Shown piece after piece: positions 1 through 9,136 of a stretch of DNA of 64,000 nucleotides (positions are counted from its first letter, which is position 1; every line of letters starts with the position of its first letter). The notes under the pieces are model-generated. The model did no database searches and was not told the origin of the DNA. It worked only from the letters and a program-made list of their open reading frames with translations. The translations under genes and the position numbers were made by a program. This DNA is from Opitutia bacterium (GTDB lineage Bacteria > Verrucomicrobiota > Verrucomicrobiia > Opitutales > Coraliomargaritaceae): contig JAQWIW010000018.1 in NCBI GenBank assembly GCA_029248665.1, positions 1 through 64,000 on the forward strand, written 5' to 3'.

Positions 1-18
1 AACACCAACACCAACACC
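1..18. repeat. short tandem hexamer AACACC x3 at window edge
   Basis: Three perfect copies of AACACC open the window and may continue to the left. In the reading frame of the following partial gene they encode a Thr-Pro alternation, so the repeat is part of a coding linker. Confidence 0.8.
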
Positions 19-322
19 GAAATCAAAAGGAGATTATAAAAAAAGAGCAATCAAGGCTCTCACGAAAGAGGAGCTCCAATTGGTCTGGGATGATTTCAAA
101 AAAAATAACTTGGGTTTGATTAATACCTATTTTGGAGCAAATGAAGATAAAATAGTGGCTCTTGATAGCAATAATTCATTTACGATTGACCTCGATGATG
201 TCGAATGGCGCGGAATGCCGAACTTTTATTTATGTTTAAATATGTTTGGCGAAAAATGGTATTTTCGAGTTGATGATTTTTATGTTTCTGGGTTACATAA
301 AATTAATTTAATTAAATTATAA
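2..322 (+). CDS. C-terminal part of an unknown protein with a Thr-Pro linker (5' end outside window)
   Basis: The frame is open from the left edge to a TAA at 320-322, giving at least 106 residues, so the true start lies outside. A TTG or internal start near 80 is not needed. The visible part begins with a Thr-Pro repeat, then a Lys-rich stretch, then about 80 residues with alternating hydrophobic and acidic positions, including WDDFKKNNLG and EWRGMPNFYLC, that look like a small beta-rich domain. I do not recognise the family. It sits beside a decayed tRNA and integrase-like sequence, so it may belong to an inserted element. Function unknown. Confidence 0.55.
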   Translation, partial: TPTPTPKSKGDYKKRAIKALTKEELQLVWDDFKKNNLGLINTYFGANEDKIVALDSNNSFTIDLDDVEWRGMPNFYLCLNMFGEKWYFRVDDFYVSGLHKINLIKL

Positions 323-405
323 TTCGCATAATAATATTTTTTTAGAGGTAATTAATATATATACATATTAGAATCCCCAGAAAAACCGAACCCCCTCCCG
401 GCACC

Positions 406-434
406 TAAAAAGTTGCCTAATGGTTTGCCTAATT
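406..434 (+). repeat. left copy of imperfect ~30-bp direct repeat (att-like)
   Basis: The core holds two TTGCCTAA octamers at 413-420 and 425-432, 12 bp apart. A matching block with octamers at 655-662 (TTGTCTAA) and 667-674 (TTGCCTAT) has the same 12-bp spacing and the same A-rich lead-in. Further octamers lie at 445-452 (TAGCCTAA) and 474-481 (TTGCCTAA). Paired short direct repeats of this kind are typical of arm-type sites of tyrosine-recombinase attachment regions; that reading is inference. Confidence 0.5.
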
Positions 435-572
435 TTGTTGATTTTAGCCTAATTTTGGCAAATTGTGGACTTATTGCCTAACCAGCAAATACTTATAACC
501 ATTAAACCATAATCAGAACCCAATGTTCATAAAATGCCACTAGAGGAAGAATAGGGGTGGCAAAATTATAAT

Positions 573-644
<72 letters not shown>

Positions 645-646
645 CG

Positions 647-676
647 ATAAAAGTTTGTCTAATTCTTTGCCTATTG
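647..676 (+). repeat. right copy of imperfect ~30-bp direct repeat (att-like)
   Basis: This copy matches 406-434 in the same orientation, with octamers at 655-662 and 667-674 spaced 12 bp. Together the copies bracket the tRNA-Asn remnant. Confidence 0.5.
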
Positions 677-697
677 GGTTCGTAACGAACATAAAAG

Positions 698-907
698 ATG
701 AGAAATAAAACAGAAGTTATCTACAAGACAGATAGATTTAGCATTTTCAAGAATAAAAACAAAACTTTTTCAATTGAGGGGGTAACTAGTAAGAGAAGGG
801 TACGTGAGAGAGCTAAGTCATTATTTGAGGCAAAGTCCTTATGTGACCTTAAGGAGGTGTGTATCAAAGGCGAACAAGTAGCACGAACTCACTTAAGTAA
901 GCTATAA
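698..907 (+). CDS. 69-aa protein resembling the arm-binding N-terminus of a tyrosine integrase
   Basis: This is a small basic protein. Its middle follows the pattern seen in arm-type-DNA-binding N-terminal domains of verrucomicrobial phage-type integrases: a strand (TFSIEGV), a basic turn (KRRVRERA), then a helix rich in Ala and Glu (SLFEAKSLCDLKE). No catalytic integrase domain follows before the stop, so it would be a remnant or a stand-alone DNA-binding protein. The position next to a broken tRNA-Asn and att-like repeats fits an integrative-element remnant. The resemblance is by eye only. Start ATG at 698 has no Shine-Dalgarno. Confidence 0.4.
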   Translation: MRNKTEVIYKTDRFSIFKNKNKTFSIEGVTSKRRVRERAKSLFEAKSLCDLKEVCIKGEQVARTHLSKL

Positions 908-1075
908 GTATTTGAAACAGAAAAAGCTTTTAACAGTCATTAATTATGAATGATTAAGATTTGTTTTGAATGCCTATTATTAACTGATTAATTGGCGGCA
1001 ATAATTCACACAAGAAATCGTGTTCCACAATGAAAGTTACTTGTAACATATCCAATGTTCATTTTATTATTACTC

Positions 1076-1249
1076 ATGAATAAATCAAACTTACTCTTCT
1101 ATGCATCACTCTTATCAGTGATTTTATCAATTGGAATCTGGATGGGAATCTTCCCTCTATGTGCTCCTGAAAACTATAAAATATCAGCTGTATTCGTTGG
1201 ATTATGGGCACCGACTCTTATGTCCATGTCTAATAGATATAAATCTTAA
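1076..1249 (+). CDS. small membrane protein (57 aa), unknown
   Basis: Translation from the ATG at 1076 gives MNKSNLLFY followed by two hydrophobic segments (about residues 8-26 and 38-52) with a short loop between them. An upstream in-frame ATG at 1055 would add seven hydrophobic residues and is less likely. A hairpin directly follows the stop codon, supporting an expressed gene. I do not recognise the family. It lies between the decayed tRNA strip and aspS. Confidence 0.4.
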   Translation: MNKSNLLFYASLLSVILSIGIWMGIFPLCAPENYKISAVFVGLWAPTLMSMSNRYKS

Positions 1250-1260
1250 ATATCTTTCAT

Positions 1261-1283
1261 AATGACAGTATTGTACTGTTATT
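1261..1283 (+). terminator. hairpin after small membrane protein
   Basis: AATGACAGTA and TACTGTTATT form a 10-bp stem (one G-T pair) around a 3-base loop, 11 bases after a stop codon. The following bases are A/T-rich but there is no clean T run, so termination is probable rather than certain. Confidence 0.4.
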
Positions 1284-1451
1284 GAAAAATTTAGTAGCGA
1301 CCCCGAAAGTTCTTACCTAGGGGGCTTACACTTTACAAAAAGTATTGCCCTCCTATCACATAGGCAAAGTCAGAGATTTAGGGGCATTACGTGATTAATT
1401 TTTAAATAATTATTGCTTGTTTCTTTAATTTGGGTTGTTTCTATCATTTTT

Positions 1452-3245
1452 ATGAAACGCACACACAATTGTTCAGAATTAAGAGAAGGCGATGCCGGTC
1501 AAGCGGTACTACTTAGCGGATGGGTTGACTCAGTTAGAGATCATGGCGGCATCTTGTTTGTTGATTTGAGAGACCGAGAGGGTATTACTCAGATTGTTTT
1601 TGATCCTCAGAATCATTCTCTGAAAGAAAATTTTGCTAAGATTAAGCCTGAGTCCGTGTTATCGATTGCTGGAATCGTAGAGAAAAGAATAGGCGAAACT
1701 TCAAATAGTCATTTATCTACAGGGGCAATTGAAGTCCATGCCTCAGAGATGGTTGTTCATAATGTTTCTAAAACACCTCCATTTCCGATGGATGATTCAG
1801 CGGATAAGGTAGGGGAAGAGTTGAAGATGACTTACCGTTATTTAGATTTGAGACGTAAATCCAATCTTGAGATCTTGAGATTACGTCATAAGACCAATCA
1901 ATCCATTCGTAATTATTTAGATTCTGTCGATTTTACAGAAGTAGAAACACCGATGCTTTTCAAAAGTACGCCCGAAGGTGCTCGAGAATTTCTCGTTCCA
2001 AGTCGGATGAACCCAGGTTCTTTTTATGCACTTCCACAGTCGCCTCAACAATACAAACAGATGCTCATGGTGGCAGGTGTGGAAAAGTATTACCAGTTAG
2101 CTCGCTGTTTCCGCGATGAAGACCTCCGTGCGGATCGCCAACCTGAATTCACCCAATTGGATATCGAGCTTTCATTTATTGATCGAGAAGATATGTATGC
2201 GCTGATTGAAGGACTGATGGCTAAAATTTGGCAGGATATATTGGGCATTGAAATTAAAACACCTTTCTTACGCTTAAGCTATGAAGAAGCAATGAACCGC
2301 TTTGGTGTGGATAAGCCCGATATGCGTTTCGACACAGAGCTTGTTGATTGCAATTCGATTTTTGAAAAATCCGATTTCAAGGTATTTTCAGGAGCGATCA
2401 AATCAGGTGGCTCAGTTAAAGCGATCAATGTCAAAGGTCTTGCCGACATCACTCAAGGTGAATTGAAGAGACTCGAAGAGAGTGCAAAATCACTTGGTGC
2501 TAAAGGCTTGGCTTTCGTGAAGGCTGAGAATGATGAATGGAAATCACCTATTTTAAAATTCCTTTCTCAAGAAGAGCAGGATAATTTAAAGACTACTCTA
2601 AATGTTGAAAATGGTGACATTATCTTTTTTGCCGCTAGTGAATGGGAGAAAGCTTGTGCGATTCTCGGTCGTGTTCGCTTAGAGTCTGCTGAATTGTTAC
2701 AGTCACGAGGGCTTTTAACGCTAGATAAAAACGACTTTAAATTCTTATGGGTGATTGAATTCCCATTAATGCTTATGGATGAGGATGCAGGTCGCTATGT
2801 ATCATCTCACCATCCGTTCACCTCTCCAGTCCCTGAAGATATTGATTTATTAAAATCAGATCCGATCAAAGTTCGTGGGCAACATTACGATTTAGTCTTA
2901 AATGGTGTTGAACTCGGTGGAGGCTCAATTCGTATCCATCAACCAGACCTTCAGAAAATGATCTTTGAGGAAGTTCTTAAGATAGAGCCTGAGATCGTGA
3001 AAGATCGCTTTGGTTATATGTTAAAGGCCTTCGACTATGGCGCACCACCTCATGGGGGCATTGCCTTTGGCGTTGACCGTTTGGTGACCTTACTAGCGGG
3101 CAAGAAAAGCATCAGAGATGTTATCGCTTTCCCGAAAAATCAAAAAGGACAAGAAATGATGACCCAAAGTCCAGGTATTGTTTCCGAAGCCCAATTGGGT
3201 GATTTGCATATATCGGTAGTAGAACCTGACCAAGAGGAAGATTAA
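1452..3245 (+). CDS. aspS: aspartyl-tRNA synthetase
   Basis: It charges tRNA-Asp with aspartate in the cytoplasm. The 597-residue length and layout fit the bacterial type: an N-terminal OB-fold anticodon domain (HNCSELREGDAGQAVLLSGW), class II catalytic core, GAD insertion in the middle and C-terminal completion of the core. Motif 2 (FRDEDLRADRQPEF) is near residue 220 and motif 3 (GIAFGVDRLVTLL) near 536. I chose the ATG at 1452 because the protein then begins MKRTHNC as in relatives; an ATG at 1413 would add 13 hydrophobic residues. No Shine-Dalgarno precedes it. Whether it is discriminating or also charges tRNA-Asn cannot be told here. Confidence 0.97.
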   Translation: MKRTHNCSELREGDAGQAVLLSGWVDSVRDHGGILFVDLRDREGITQIVFDPQNHSLKENFAKIKPESVLSIAGIVEKRIGETSNSHLSTGAIEVHASEMVVHNVSKTPPFPMDDSADKVGEELKMTYRYLDLRRKSNLEILRLRHKTNQSIRNYLDSVDFTEVETPMLFKSTPEGAREFLVPSRMNPGSFYALPQSPQQYKQMLMVAGVEKYYQLARCFRDEDLRADRQPEFTQLDIELSFIDREDMYALIEGLMAKIWQDILGIEIKTPFLRLSYEEAMNRFGVDKPDMRFDTELVDCNSIFEKSDFKVFSGAIKSGGSVKAINVKGLADITQGELKRLEESAKSLGAKGLAFVKAENDEWKSPILKFLSQEEQDNLKTTLNVENGDIIFFAASEWEKACAILGRVRLESAELLQSRGLLTLDKNDFKFLWVIEFPLMLMDEDAGRYVSSHHPFTSPVPEDIDLLKSDPIKVRGQHYDLVLNGVELGGGSIRIHQPDLQKMIFEEVLKIEPEIVKDRFGYMLKAFDYGAPPHGGIAFGVDRLVTLLAGKKSIRDVIAFPKNQKGQEMMTQSPGIVSEAQLGDLHISVVEPDQEED

Positions 3246-3289
3246 AAATCTATTTTACTAGTGGATGCTTTTACCTTTTAGTTCACGTT

Positions 3290-5092
3290 ATGGAACTGAT
3301 GAAACGTATTTGCACCTCATGCTTTTTAGTTTTAGGCTTAGTCACTTTTCTAATTGGTGAAATCCAAATCTCTGAATCAGTTACTCAGTTTCGTTATCCT
3401 AAATTTTCAGAGAATGGATTTATTGAATGGGTACTTGAAGGCAATTCTGGCACCTACAGCCAATCAAACATTTCGATTGAAGAACTAAGATTGCGTATTT
3501 ATTCAGGCGACCAATCTGCGAGGTCTCTATCCAATATTTCTGGAGATAATTGCACCTTTGACAGTGATACCGAAGTTGCAACATCTGATGACTCTATCTC
3601 GATAAAGGGGAGTGGCTTTAATCTCTCAGGCAATCAATGGACATATGATTTATCAGAGGAAATCATTACTTTAAATTCAGATGCTATGGTGCGATTTTCG
3701 GAGAGTATAGACACCGTATTCTCCAATGGAGCAGAGAGCGGGGAAACGACAATCAAAAGTAATCGTATGCGCTTAGTTATAGAACCGACACGTTACTTAT
3801 TCACTTTCGAGGGAAATTGTACCCTATCTTCTAATGCAACTATACTAGAGTCCGATTTTCTTGAATTAGAATTACTTAATAATTCGAACAAGGTTAGCTT
3901 TTCGATACCTTCTGGAGAGTTGTCAGGCATGAAATCAATCTCTGGTAAAGGAGATGTTGAATTCATTAGCAAAGAACAGTATGTTCAATCAGAACGTTTC
4001 ACCATAATACCATTAGAAAACAAAGCTAGATTTGAAGGAAACGCATTGATGCGGCATAATCAAATTGTGCTTAAAGGAGACCAGTTTGACTTGAAGCAAA
4101 ACAATGTAGATATCGTTTCTTTTGATAATAACTTATCTTCATTTTCTAACACTAACGTGAATGAGGCAGACTCAGGACTAGGTTATGACAATACTCTTAT
4201 TCAGTCAAAAAATATATTTTTATCCAAGCAGGACGAAATTTATCAATATACCTTTGATAAAGATGTATTCTACCTTTCCGATATTTATCGAATAAATGCG
4301 GAATGGCTCTACCTTGAAACTCAAAATGAACTCAGCCATAACTCATCTGATATGCTTCAAAATATTCAATTTACTGAAGCAAAAGAGAATGTTCTGGTAA
4401 AACATAAAGACTACGAAATCAGCGGAGAGTTTTTAAAATATTTACCCACCGAGAATAAATTAGAAATAAGAAACAATGTTAATTATATTAGCGATTTTGC
4501 TAAATTGAAATCTGATCATTTAATTATAGAAAATAATGAATTAGTTGCTCATTCAAACATTGTACCAATCAAAGTAATTTTACCTCATACCAATGACTTG
4601 AGTTTTGAAATTAATGAGAATTTGAATAGCAGTGATTCCGAATCAAAAAGTGATACCATAACTTATGCTAAAAGCTTAAAAATTAAAAATGTTGATTCAT
4701 TTTATGACTGTATTTTCAGAGAAGATGTTAAGCTCATCCATGCTAATGATGATTTTTCTATGGAAACTGAAAAGCTGACAATGCAATGGAAGCCATTGCT
4801 TAATGATAGTTCAAAATATGCTTTAGAAATGATTGATGCAGAAGGCTCTGTAATTATGGAGGAAAAGGATTACTACGCTTCGGCAAATCATGTAGAAATA
4901 TTGCCCGAACAGAAATTGTTACACTTTCGAGATAATGCACATTTTAAAGATAATAATGGCTCAATTTGGGGAGATCATATTACTTTCGATAGAAAATTGA
5001 AGCAAACAAAGGTAAGCGGTTCACGAAATGGAGAACGTGCACGCATCCAATTCGACATATTTGGAACAGAGGAAGAAAACCTTGAAGAATAA
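3290..5092 (+). CDS. LPS-export periplasmic protein, LptC/LptA (OstA)-like, long form
   Basis: A 600-residue exported protein with an N-terminal signal or anchor (CFLVLGLVTFLIG near residues 10-22). The N-terminal part resembles LptC: a strand-rich start, then beta repeats. Several OstA/LptA-like stretches of short beta strands follow, with recurring patterns such as LKGDQFDL, VSGEFLKYL-like and WGDHITFD. LptC and LptA together bridge LPS from the LptBFG pump to the outer membrane; here they look fused or greatly expanded, since each is normally about 170-200 residues. The gene ends 25 bases before the lptB start, supporting the role. Start at 3290 or 3299 is uncertain. Family assignment is moderate. 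Confidence 0.7.
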   Translation: MELMKRICTSCFLVLGLVTFLIGEIQISESVTQFRYPKFSENGFIEWVLEGNSGTYSQSNISIEELRLRIYSGDQSARSLSNISGDNCTFDSDTEVATSDDSISIKGSGFNLSGNQWTYDLSEEIITLNSDAMVRFSESIDTVFSNGAESGETTIKSNRMRLVIEPTRYLFTFEGNCTLSSNATILESDFLELELLNNSNKVSFSIPSGELSGMKSISGKGDVEFISKEQYVQSERFTIIPLENKARFEGNALMRHNQIVLKGDQFDLKQNNVDIVSFDNNLSSFSNTNVNEADSGLGYDNTLIQSKNIFLSKQDEIYQYTFDKDVFYLSDIYRINAEWLYLETQNELSHNSSDMLQNIQFTEAKENVLVKHKDYEISGEFLKYLPTENKLEIRNNVNYISDFAKLKSDHLIIENNELVAHSNIVPIKVILPHTNDLSFEINENLNSSDSESKSDTITYAKSLKIKNVDSFYDCIFREDVKLIHANDDFSMETEKLTMQWKPLLNDSSKYALEMIDAEGSVIMEEKDYYASANHVEILPEQKLLHFRDNAHFKDNNGSIWGDHITFDRKLKQTKVSGSRNGERARIQFDIFGTEEENLEE

Positions 5093-5117
5093 GAAAAAAA
5101 ATGATGTAAATATCCTT

Positions 5118-5861
5118 ATGAGTTTAAATTCTGATCAATCTAAAATTGCAGTAACTAATTTAATTAAAGATTTTGGTAAGAAAAGGGTGATCAATGATTT
5201 AAGTTTGAATATTAAAGCGGGTGAGATCGTAGGATTACTTGGTCCCAATGGCGCCGGTAAAACAACCACTTTTTACATTATTTTAGGATTAATCGAAGCA
5301 ACTACTGGCGATATTTTACTAAATAATGCCTCAATAAGTGATTTAGCAATGTATCAGAGAGCACGCTTAGGTATTGGTTACTTGCCTCAAGACTCTTCAG
5401 TTTTTACGAAACTATCAGTTAGAGATAATTTAAAATCAATCGCTGAAACACTTCCTTTACAAAAAAATGAACAGAAAGAAAAAGTAGATTCTTTGCTAGA
5501 AGACTTTGGACTAGTCAATATTGCGGATCAAATGGCATATACCCTCAGCGGAGGAGAGCGGAGGCGATTAGAAATTGCTCGCTCTATCTTACCATCCCCT
5601 AAATTTTTATTAATGGATGAGCCATTCAGTGGGGTAGATCCCATTAGTATTTCTGAAGTACAAAAAATCGTCTTAAAATTAAAAGAAAGAAATATAGGTA
5701 TTTTAATTACGGATCATAATGTAAGAGAAACTTTGAAAATCGTTGATAGAGCCTATTTAGTTTATGATGGTAGAATCTTATCTGAAGGTGATAGTAATTT
5801 TTTAATTAATGACCCTCAAAGTAAGGAGCTCTATCTCGGAGAAAATTTTAACATTAACTAA
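5118..5861 (+). CDS. lptB: LPS export ABC transporter ATP-binding protein
   Basis: The cytoplasmic ATPase that powers LPS extraction by LptF/LptG. The 247-residue product has Walker A GPNGAGKTT near residue 43, the ABC signature LSGGERRR near 143, Walker B LLMDEPF near 164 and the H-loop TDHNV near 204. The start at 5118 (MSLNSDQ) is chosen because the frame upstream of it only overlaps the preceding gene. The LptC/LptA-like gene is just upstream, and an LptF-type permease lies at 38752. hprK follows 6 bases later, likely in one transcript. Confidence 0.93.
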   Translation: MSLNSDQSKIAVTNLIKDFGKKRVINDLSLNIKAGEIVGLLGPNGAGKTTTFYIILGLIEATTGDILLNNASISDLAMYQRARLGIGYLPQDSSVFTKLSVRDNLKSIAETLPLQKNEQKEKVDSLLEDFGLVNIADQMAYTLSGGERRRLEIARSILPSPKFLLMDEPFSGVDPISISEVQKIVLKLKERNIGILITDHNVRETLKIVDRAYLVYDGRILSEGDSNFLINDPQSKELYLGENFNIN

Positions 5862-5867
5862 TAAACG

Positions 5868-6836
5868 ATGGCAAAAGGACAGAGAACCAATTCGAGCAAG
5901 GTAGAAGCATTATCAGTAAAGCAGTTATATGATTCGTTTCACGAACCACTAAAACTAGAACTTGTGTCAGGGCAAAATGGAATGAGCCGCATGATCGGTG
6001 AGCGAAGTTTGAATCGACCTGCCTTAGCATTAACTGGATTTTTAAAATTTTTTGCCTCTAAGCGAATTCAATTATTTGGAGCAGGAGAAATGGGCTATCT
6101 ACGATCTTTAAAAATCGAGGAAGAAGAATTGATACTACGGACTATTTTTTTTAAGAAAATTCCCTGTATTATTATTTCTAGAAATTTAGCTCCATCGAAA
6201 ACACTAAAGCGTTTAGCTAATGAGTTTAACACTCCTTTAATTCGTTCAAGCTTACCTTCAAAGACCTTAACTACAGAACTAACTTTATTGCTTGAAGATT
6301 TTTTCGCCCCAAGAACTCAATTACATGGCACCTTGCTCGACGTTAAAGGAATTGGAACCCTGATTACAGGTGAGAGCGGGGTAGGCAAAAGTGAATGTGC
6401 ATTAGCCTTAATTGAGCGTGGTCACAGTTTAGTTGCGGATGATCTCACTTACATCAAACGAATCAATGATCGTGAAGTAGTAGGCACATCAAATGACTTA
6501 AGCAGGGGTTATATGGAGTGTCGAGGACTTGGCATCATCAATATTGCAGAGCTCTTTGGGGTTCGTTCAGTGCGAAAAGAAAAACGGATTGATTTACAAA
6601 TAAACTTTTTCAATTGGAAAAAAGGCATTTCCGTAGAAAGAACTGGTTTAAATGATAAGGAGCGTGACATTTTAGGTTTAAATATTCCGCTGATCGAAAT
6701 TCCAGTTCGTCCGGGAAGAGACATGGCCTTATTGGTAGAAGTTGCAGCTATGGTTAGAGCTTTAAAACAAATGGGGCATGATTCAGCTAGTGAGTTTAAT
6801 CAGAAACTGATAAAACTTATGGAAAATAAAAAATAA
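5868..6836 (+). CDS. hprK: HPr kinase/phosphorylase
   Basis: It phosphorylates and dephosphorylates HPr on serine, linking carbon state to gene control. The 322-residue protein has an N-terminal HprK domain and a C-terminal kinase domain with Walker [11 protein letters not shown] near residue 166, an acidic VADD motif shortly after, and the HprK signature [11 protein letters not shown] near 215. A 10-residue basic leader precedes the usual start of the family. PtsI is encoded at 35072, but no PTS permease is in the window, so the pathway here may be regulatory. The lptB-hprK neighbourhood is common in Gram-negative bacteria. Confidence 0.95.
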   Translation: MAKGQRTNSSKVEALSVKQLYDSFHEPLKLELVSGQNGMSRMIGERSLNRPALALTGFLKFFASKRIQLFGAGEMGYLRSLKIEEEELILRTIFFKKIPCIIISRNLAPSKTLKRLANEFNTPLIRSSLPSKTLTTELTLLLEDFFAPRTQLHGTLLDVKGIGTLITGESGVGKSECALALIERGHSLVADDLTYIKRINDREVVGTSNDLSRGYMECRGLGIINIAELFGVRSVRKEKRIDLQINFFNWKKGISVERTGLNDKERDILGLNIPLIEIPVRPGRDMALLVEVAAMVRALKQMGHDSASEFNQKLIKLMENKK

Positions 6837-7268
6837 GCATTATCATTAAATTACAAGATTCTCTAAATGAGTTACTTAGAAACTTATGCCATGGAGCAAA
6901 GTTTTTTCTGTGAGAAATAAAGAAAAAAAGATAATTATTTCTTCGCATTAGAATGTGAATAACTTGTTAATTAGTTGGTCTTGCAAATCATTCTTAAGTG
7001 CAATTTTTTATTCATCTTACAGTTGATTTATTCTCAAAAATAATTTTTCATCATCCTACCACAAAATTATTTTAATGGTTTATGCCATGTATAGGTCTCG
7101 TAAAACACTAATTAAGAATAACTTAGGTTATTATTTTATCCAAATCGCTATCATCCATCCAAATGTTTAGAAAATTATACCAAGAAGAAGTACGAGCGCA
7201 TCATAAACAGAGCCTACAGTTACAAAATAGAAACAATCAATGTGAACAATTAAACGGCATCATACATT
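6837..7268. other. possible replication origin upstream of dnaA
   Basis: This 432-base AT-rich gap contains one perfect DnaA box (TTATTCACA on the minus strand, 6954-6962). One-mismatch boxes lie at 7028-7036 (TTATTCTCA), 7136-7144 (TTATCCAAA) and 7241-7249 (minus strand TTGTTCACA). A purine/AT-rich stretch at 6915-6945 could serve as an unwinding element. Position before dnaA supports oriC, but the box count is modest and I could not compute skew. The boxes could instead serve dnaA autoregulation. Confidence 0.45.
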
Positions 7269-7276
7269 ATGTCTGA
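7163..7276 (+). CDS. 37-aa ORF overlapping the dnaA start
   Basis: ATG at 7163 opens a 37-residue frame (starts [16 protein letters not shown], rich in Gln and charged residues, helix-like) that stops at 7274-7276, eight bases past the first base of the dnaA start codon. The overlap suits translational coupling, and the ORF spans a near-consensus DnaA box. It could be a leader peptide of dnaA or a chance ORF; no family is recognised. Confidence 0.35.
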   Translation: MFRKLYQEEVRAHHKQSLQLQNRNNQCEQLNGIIHYV

Positions 7277-8666
7277 TATAGATTATGCTCAAGGTCTATG
7301 GGAAAAGGTTTGCGAAGAACTCAAACGAATTTTCCCTTCAGATGTGTATGAAATGTGGTTTTCCGATATTGTTTGTGAATCTTTTAATGAGGATATTCTC
7401 ACTCTTAAGGTGCCAAATGACTTCAATGCTATTTGGATAGAAAACAATTATTTGGATTTCATTAAGCAACATGCGTGCTTTATTTCAGGTTCTCCTATTT
7501 CAGTTCGCCTTGAAATCATTGAAGCAACTAAAGAGAACCCGATTGTTGAAGATATTCCAGCACAGAAAGCAAACCATTACCGTAATCGACTTAAAGAAGA
7601 TCGTATATCTCCTCAATTACCTTCCGAATTAAAACCCACTTTTTTAAATCCTAAAAATACATTTGAAAATTTTGTCATCGGCTCAGGCAATCAACTAGCA
7701 CATGCCGCGTGCATCGCTGTAGCCAATGCACCTGGTAGAGCTTATAATCCATTATTTGTTTATGGTGCGACTGGTTTGGGAAAGACTCATTTAATGCATG
7801 CGGTATCCCACCAAATTTTGAATTCAAAACCAGATGCGAAGATTGCCTATCTTTCTACTGAAAAATTTACTAACGAATTCATTCACGCAATTAGAGAAAA
7901 TAAGTTAGCGAAATTCCGTAAGCGCTACCGCACAGTCGATGCACTATTGATTGATGATATTCACTTTCTTTCAGGTAAAGACAGTACACAGGAAGAATTT
8001 TTTCATACTTTTAATGATTTATTCGAATCAGGGAAACAAATCATTATTGCAAGCGATCGACCTGCAAATGAAATTGATCGCCTTGAAAATAGACTAGTCT
8101 CTCGTTTTCAGTGGGGCTTAGTAACTGATATTCAGCCGCCAGATTTTGAGACACGCTTAGCGATCCTCAGTAACAAAGCTTCTGCAATGAATTTAGAAAT
8201 TAGTGACGAGATACTATATTTCCTAGCTGAGCGCGTTTCAAGAAATGTACGACGCATGGAAGGTGCTTTAACAAGAATCATTAGCTACGATGCTTTAATT
8301 GATCGTAAGCTGGATTTAGCTTCTGTAGAAAACTTACTTTCTGATTTGTTACAAGATGAAGTAGCTGCGGAGATATCCATTGATCAAATACAGAAAAAAG
8401 TAGCTGAATATCATCAAATTTCATATAGCGATATGCTGGGCAGAAAAAGGACTAACAAAATTGCTTTTCCTCGACAGGTTGCGATGTATCTCACAAGAAC
8501 ACTGACTAATATACCACTCAAATCAATTGGTGATGCATTCGGTGGTAGAGATCATGGAACAGTTATTCATGCCTGTAAACAGGTTGAGAATATGATGGAT
8601 CAAGACGGAACTATCAAACGATCAGTCGATTATTTGAGTAATGTGATATCCAAGAATAATTCTTAA
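7269..8666 (+). CDS. dnaA: chromosomal replication initiator protein
   Basis: It binds DnaA boxes and unwinds oriC. The 465-residue protein has an N-terminal DnaB/DiaA-interaction domain, a linker near residues 90-125, the AAA+ core with Walker [10 protein letters not shown] near 166 and Walker [10 protein letters not shown] near 225, and the C-terminal DNA-binding domain with the signature [11 protein letters not shown] near 424. Length is normal. No Shine-Dalgarno precedes the ATG, and a 37-codon ORF overlaps the start. The AT-rich gap upstream with DnaA boxes may be oriC or an autoregulatory region. A small lineage-type gene follows 2 bases after the stop. Confidence 0.97.
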   Translation: MSDIDYAQGLWEKVCEELKRIFPSDVYEMWFSDIVCESFNEDILTLKVPNDFNAIWIENNYLDFIKQHACFISGSPISVRLEIIEATKENPIVEDIPAQKANHYRNRLKEDRISPQLPSELKPTFLNPKNTFENFVIGSGNQLAHAACIAVANAPGRAYNPLFVYGATGLGKTHLMHAVSHQILNSKPDAKIAYLSTEKFTNEFIHAIRENKLAKFRKRYRTVDALLIDDIHFLSGKDSTQEEFFHTFNDLFESGKQIIIASDRPANEIDRLENRLVSRFQWGLVTDIQPPDFETRLAILSNKASAMNLEISDEILYFLAERVSRNVRRMEGALTRIISYDALIDRKLDLASVENLLSDLLQDEVAAEISIDQIQKKVAEYHQISYSDMLGRKRTNKIAFPRQVAMYLTRTLTNIPLKSIGDAFGGRDHGTVIHACKQVENMMDQDGTIKRSVDYLSNVISKNNS

Positions 8667-8668
8667 TT

Positions 8669-9136
8669 ATGAATCTATCGGACGAACAAAAATCTGTAGT
8701 ATGTCAATGGGTCTCTGAAGGGGAATCGATTGCACGTATTCAAAATCTACTTAAGGAGCAATTTAGTATTGGCTTAACATATATGGATGTTCGTTTTCTG
8801 GTTGATGATTTGGGAGTCACTTATAAGGATTCGACTGAAGTTGCTAATGAAGCGAAAAATGAAGATGTAGATGTCGAGCCTGGGACAGAAATCCCTGCTG
8901 AAGACATTAATGAAGCATCAGGTGTAGTTGTCGATGTTGATGCAGTGATACGACCAGGTTCTTTGGTGAGTGGTAATGTGCGATTCAGTGATGGAGTCAC
9001 ATTAGGATGGCAATTAACAAGCACAGGCCAACTGGGATTGATCCCTGGTGACGACCCTGAATATCGCCCATCAAATGAAGATCTTCAATCTTTTCAAACT
9101 CAACTACAAGACCTCCTTAAAGATAAAGGATTTTAA
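8669..9136 (+). CDS. conserved hypothetical protein cotranscribed with dnaA
   Basis: A 155-residue acidic protein. Residues 1-50 look like a helix-turn-helix (QWVSEGESIARIQNLL, then MDVRFLVDDLG). A Glu/Asp/Val-rich linker follows, then a small C-terminal domain (SGNVRFSDGVTLGW, GLIPGD) ending in a helix (LQSFQTQLQDLLKDKGF). I recall similar proteins only from Verrucomicrobia-type genomes and know no function. It starts 2 bases after the dnaA stop, so it is probably coupled to dnaA. Its stop overlaps by 4 bases the stop of the opposite gene. Confidence 0.7.
   Translation: MNLSDEQKSVVCQWVSEGESIARIQNLLKEQFSIGLTYMDVRFLVDDLGVTYKDSTEVANEAKNEDVDVEPGTEIPAEDINEASGVVVDVDAVIRPGSLVSGNVRFSDGVTLGWQLTSTGQLGLIPGDDPEYRPSNEDLQSFQTQLQDLLKDKGF

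Noticed and set aside
1290-1400. GC-richer strip before aspS as a structured RNA
   Set aside because: No consistent helices or known riboswitch pattern could be drawn by hand.
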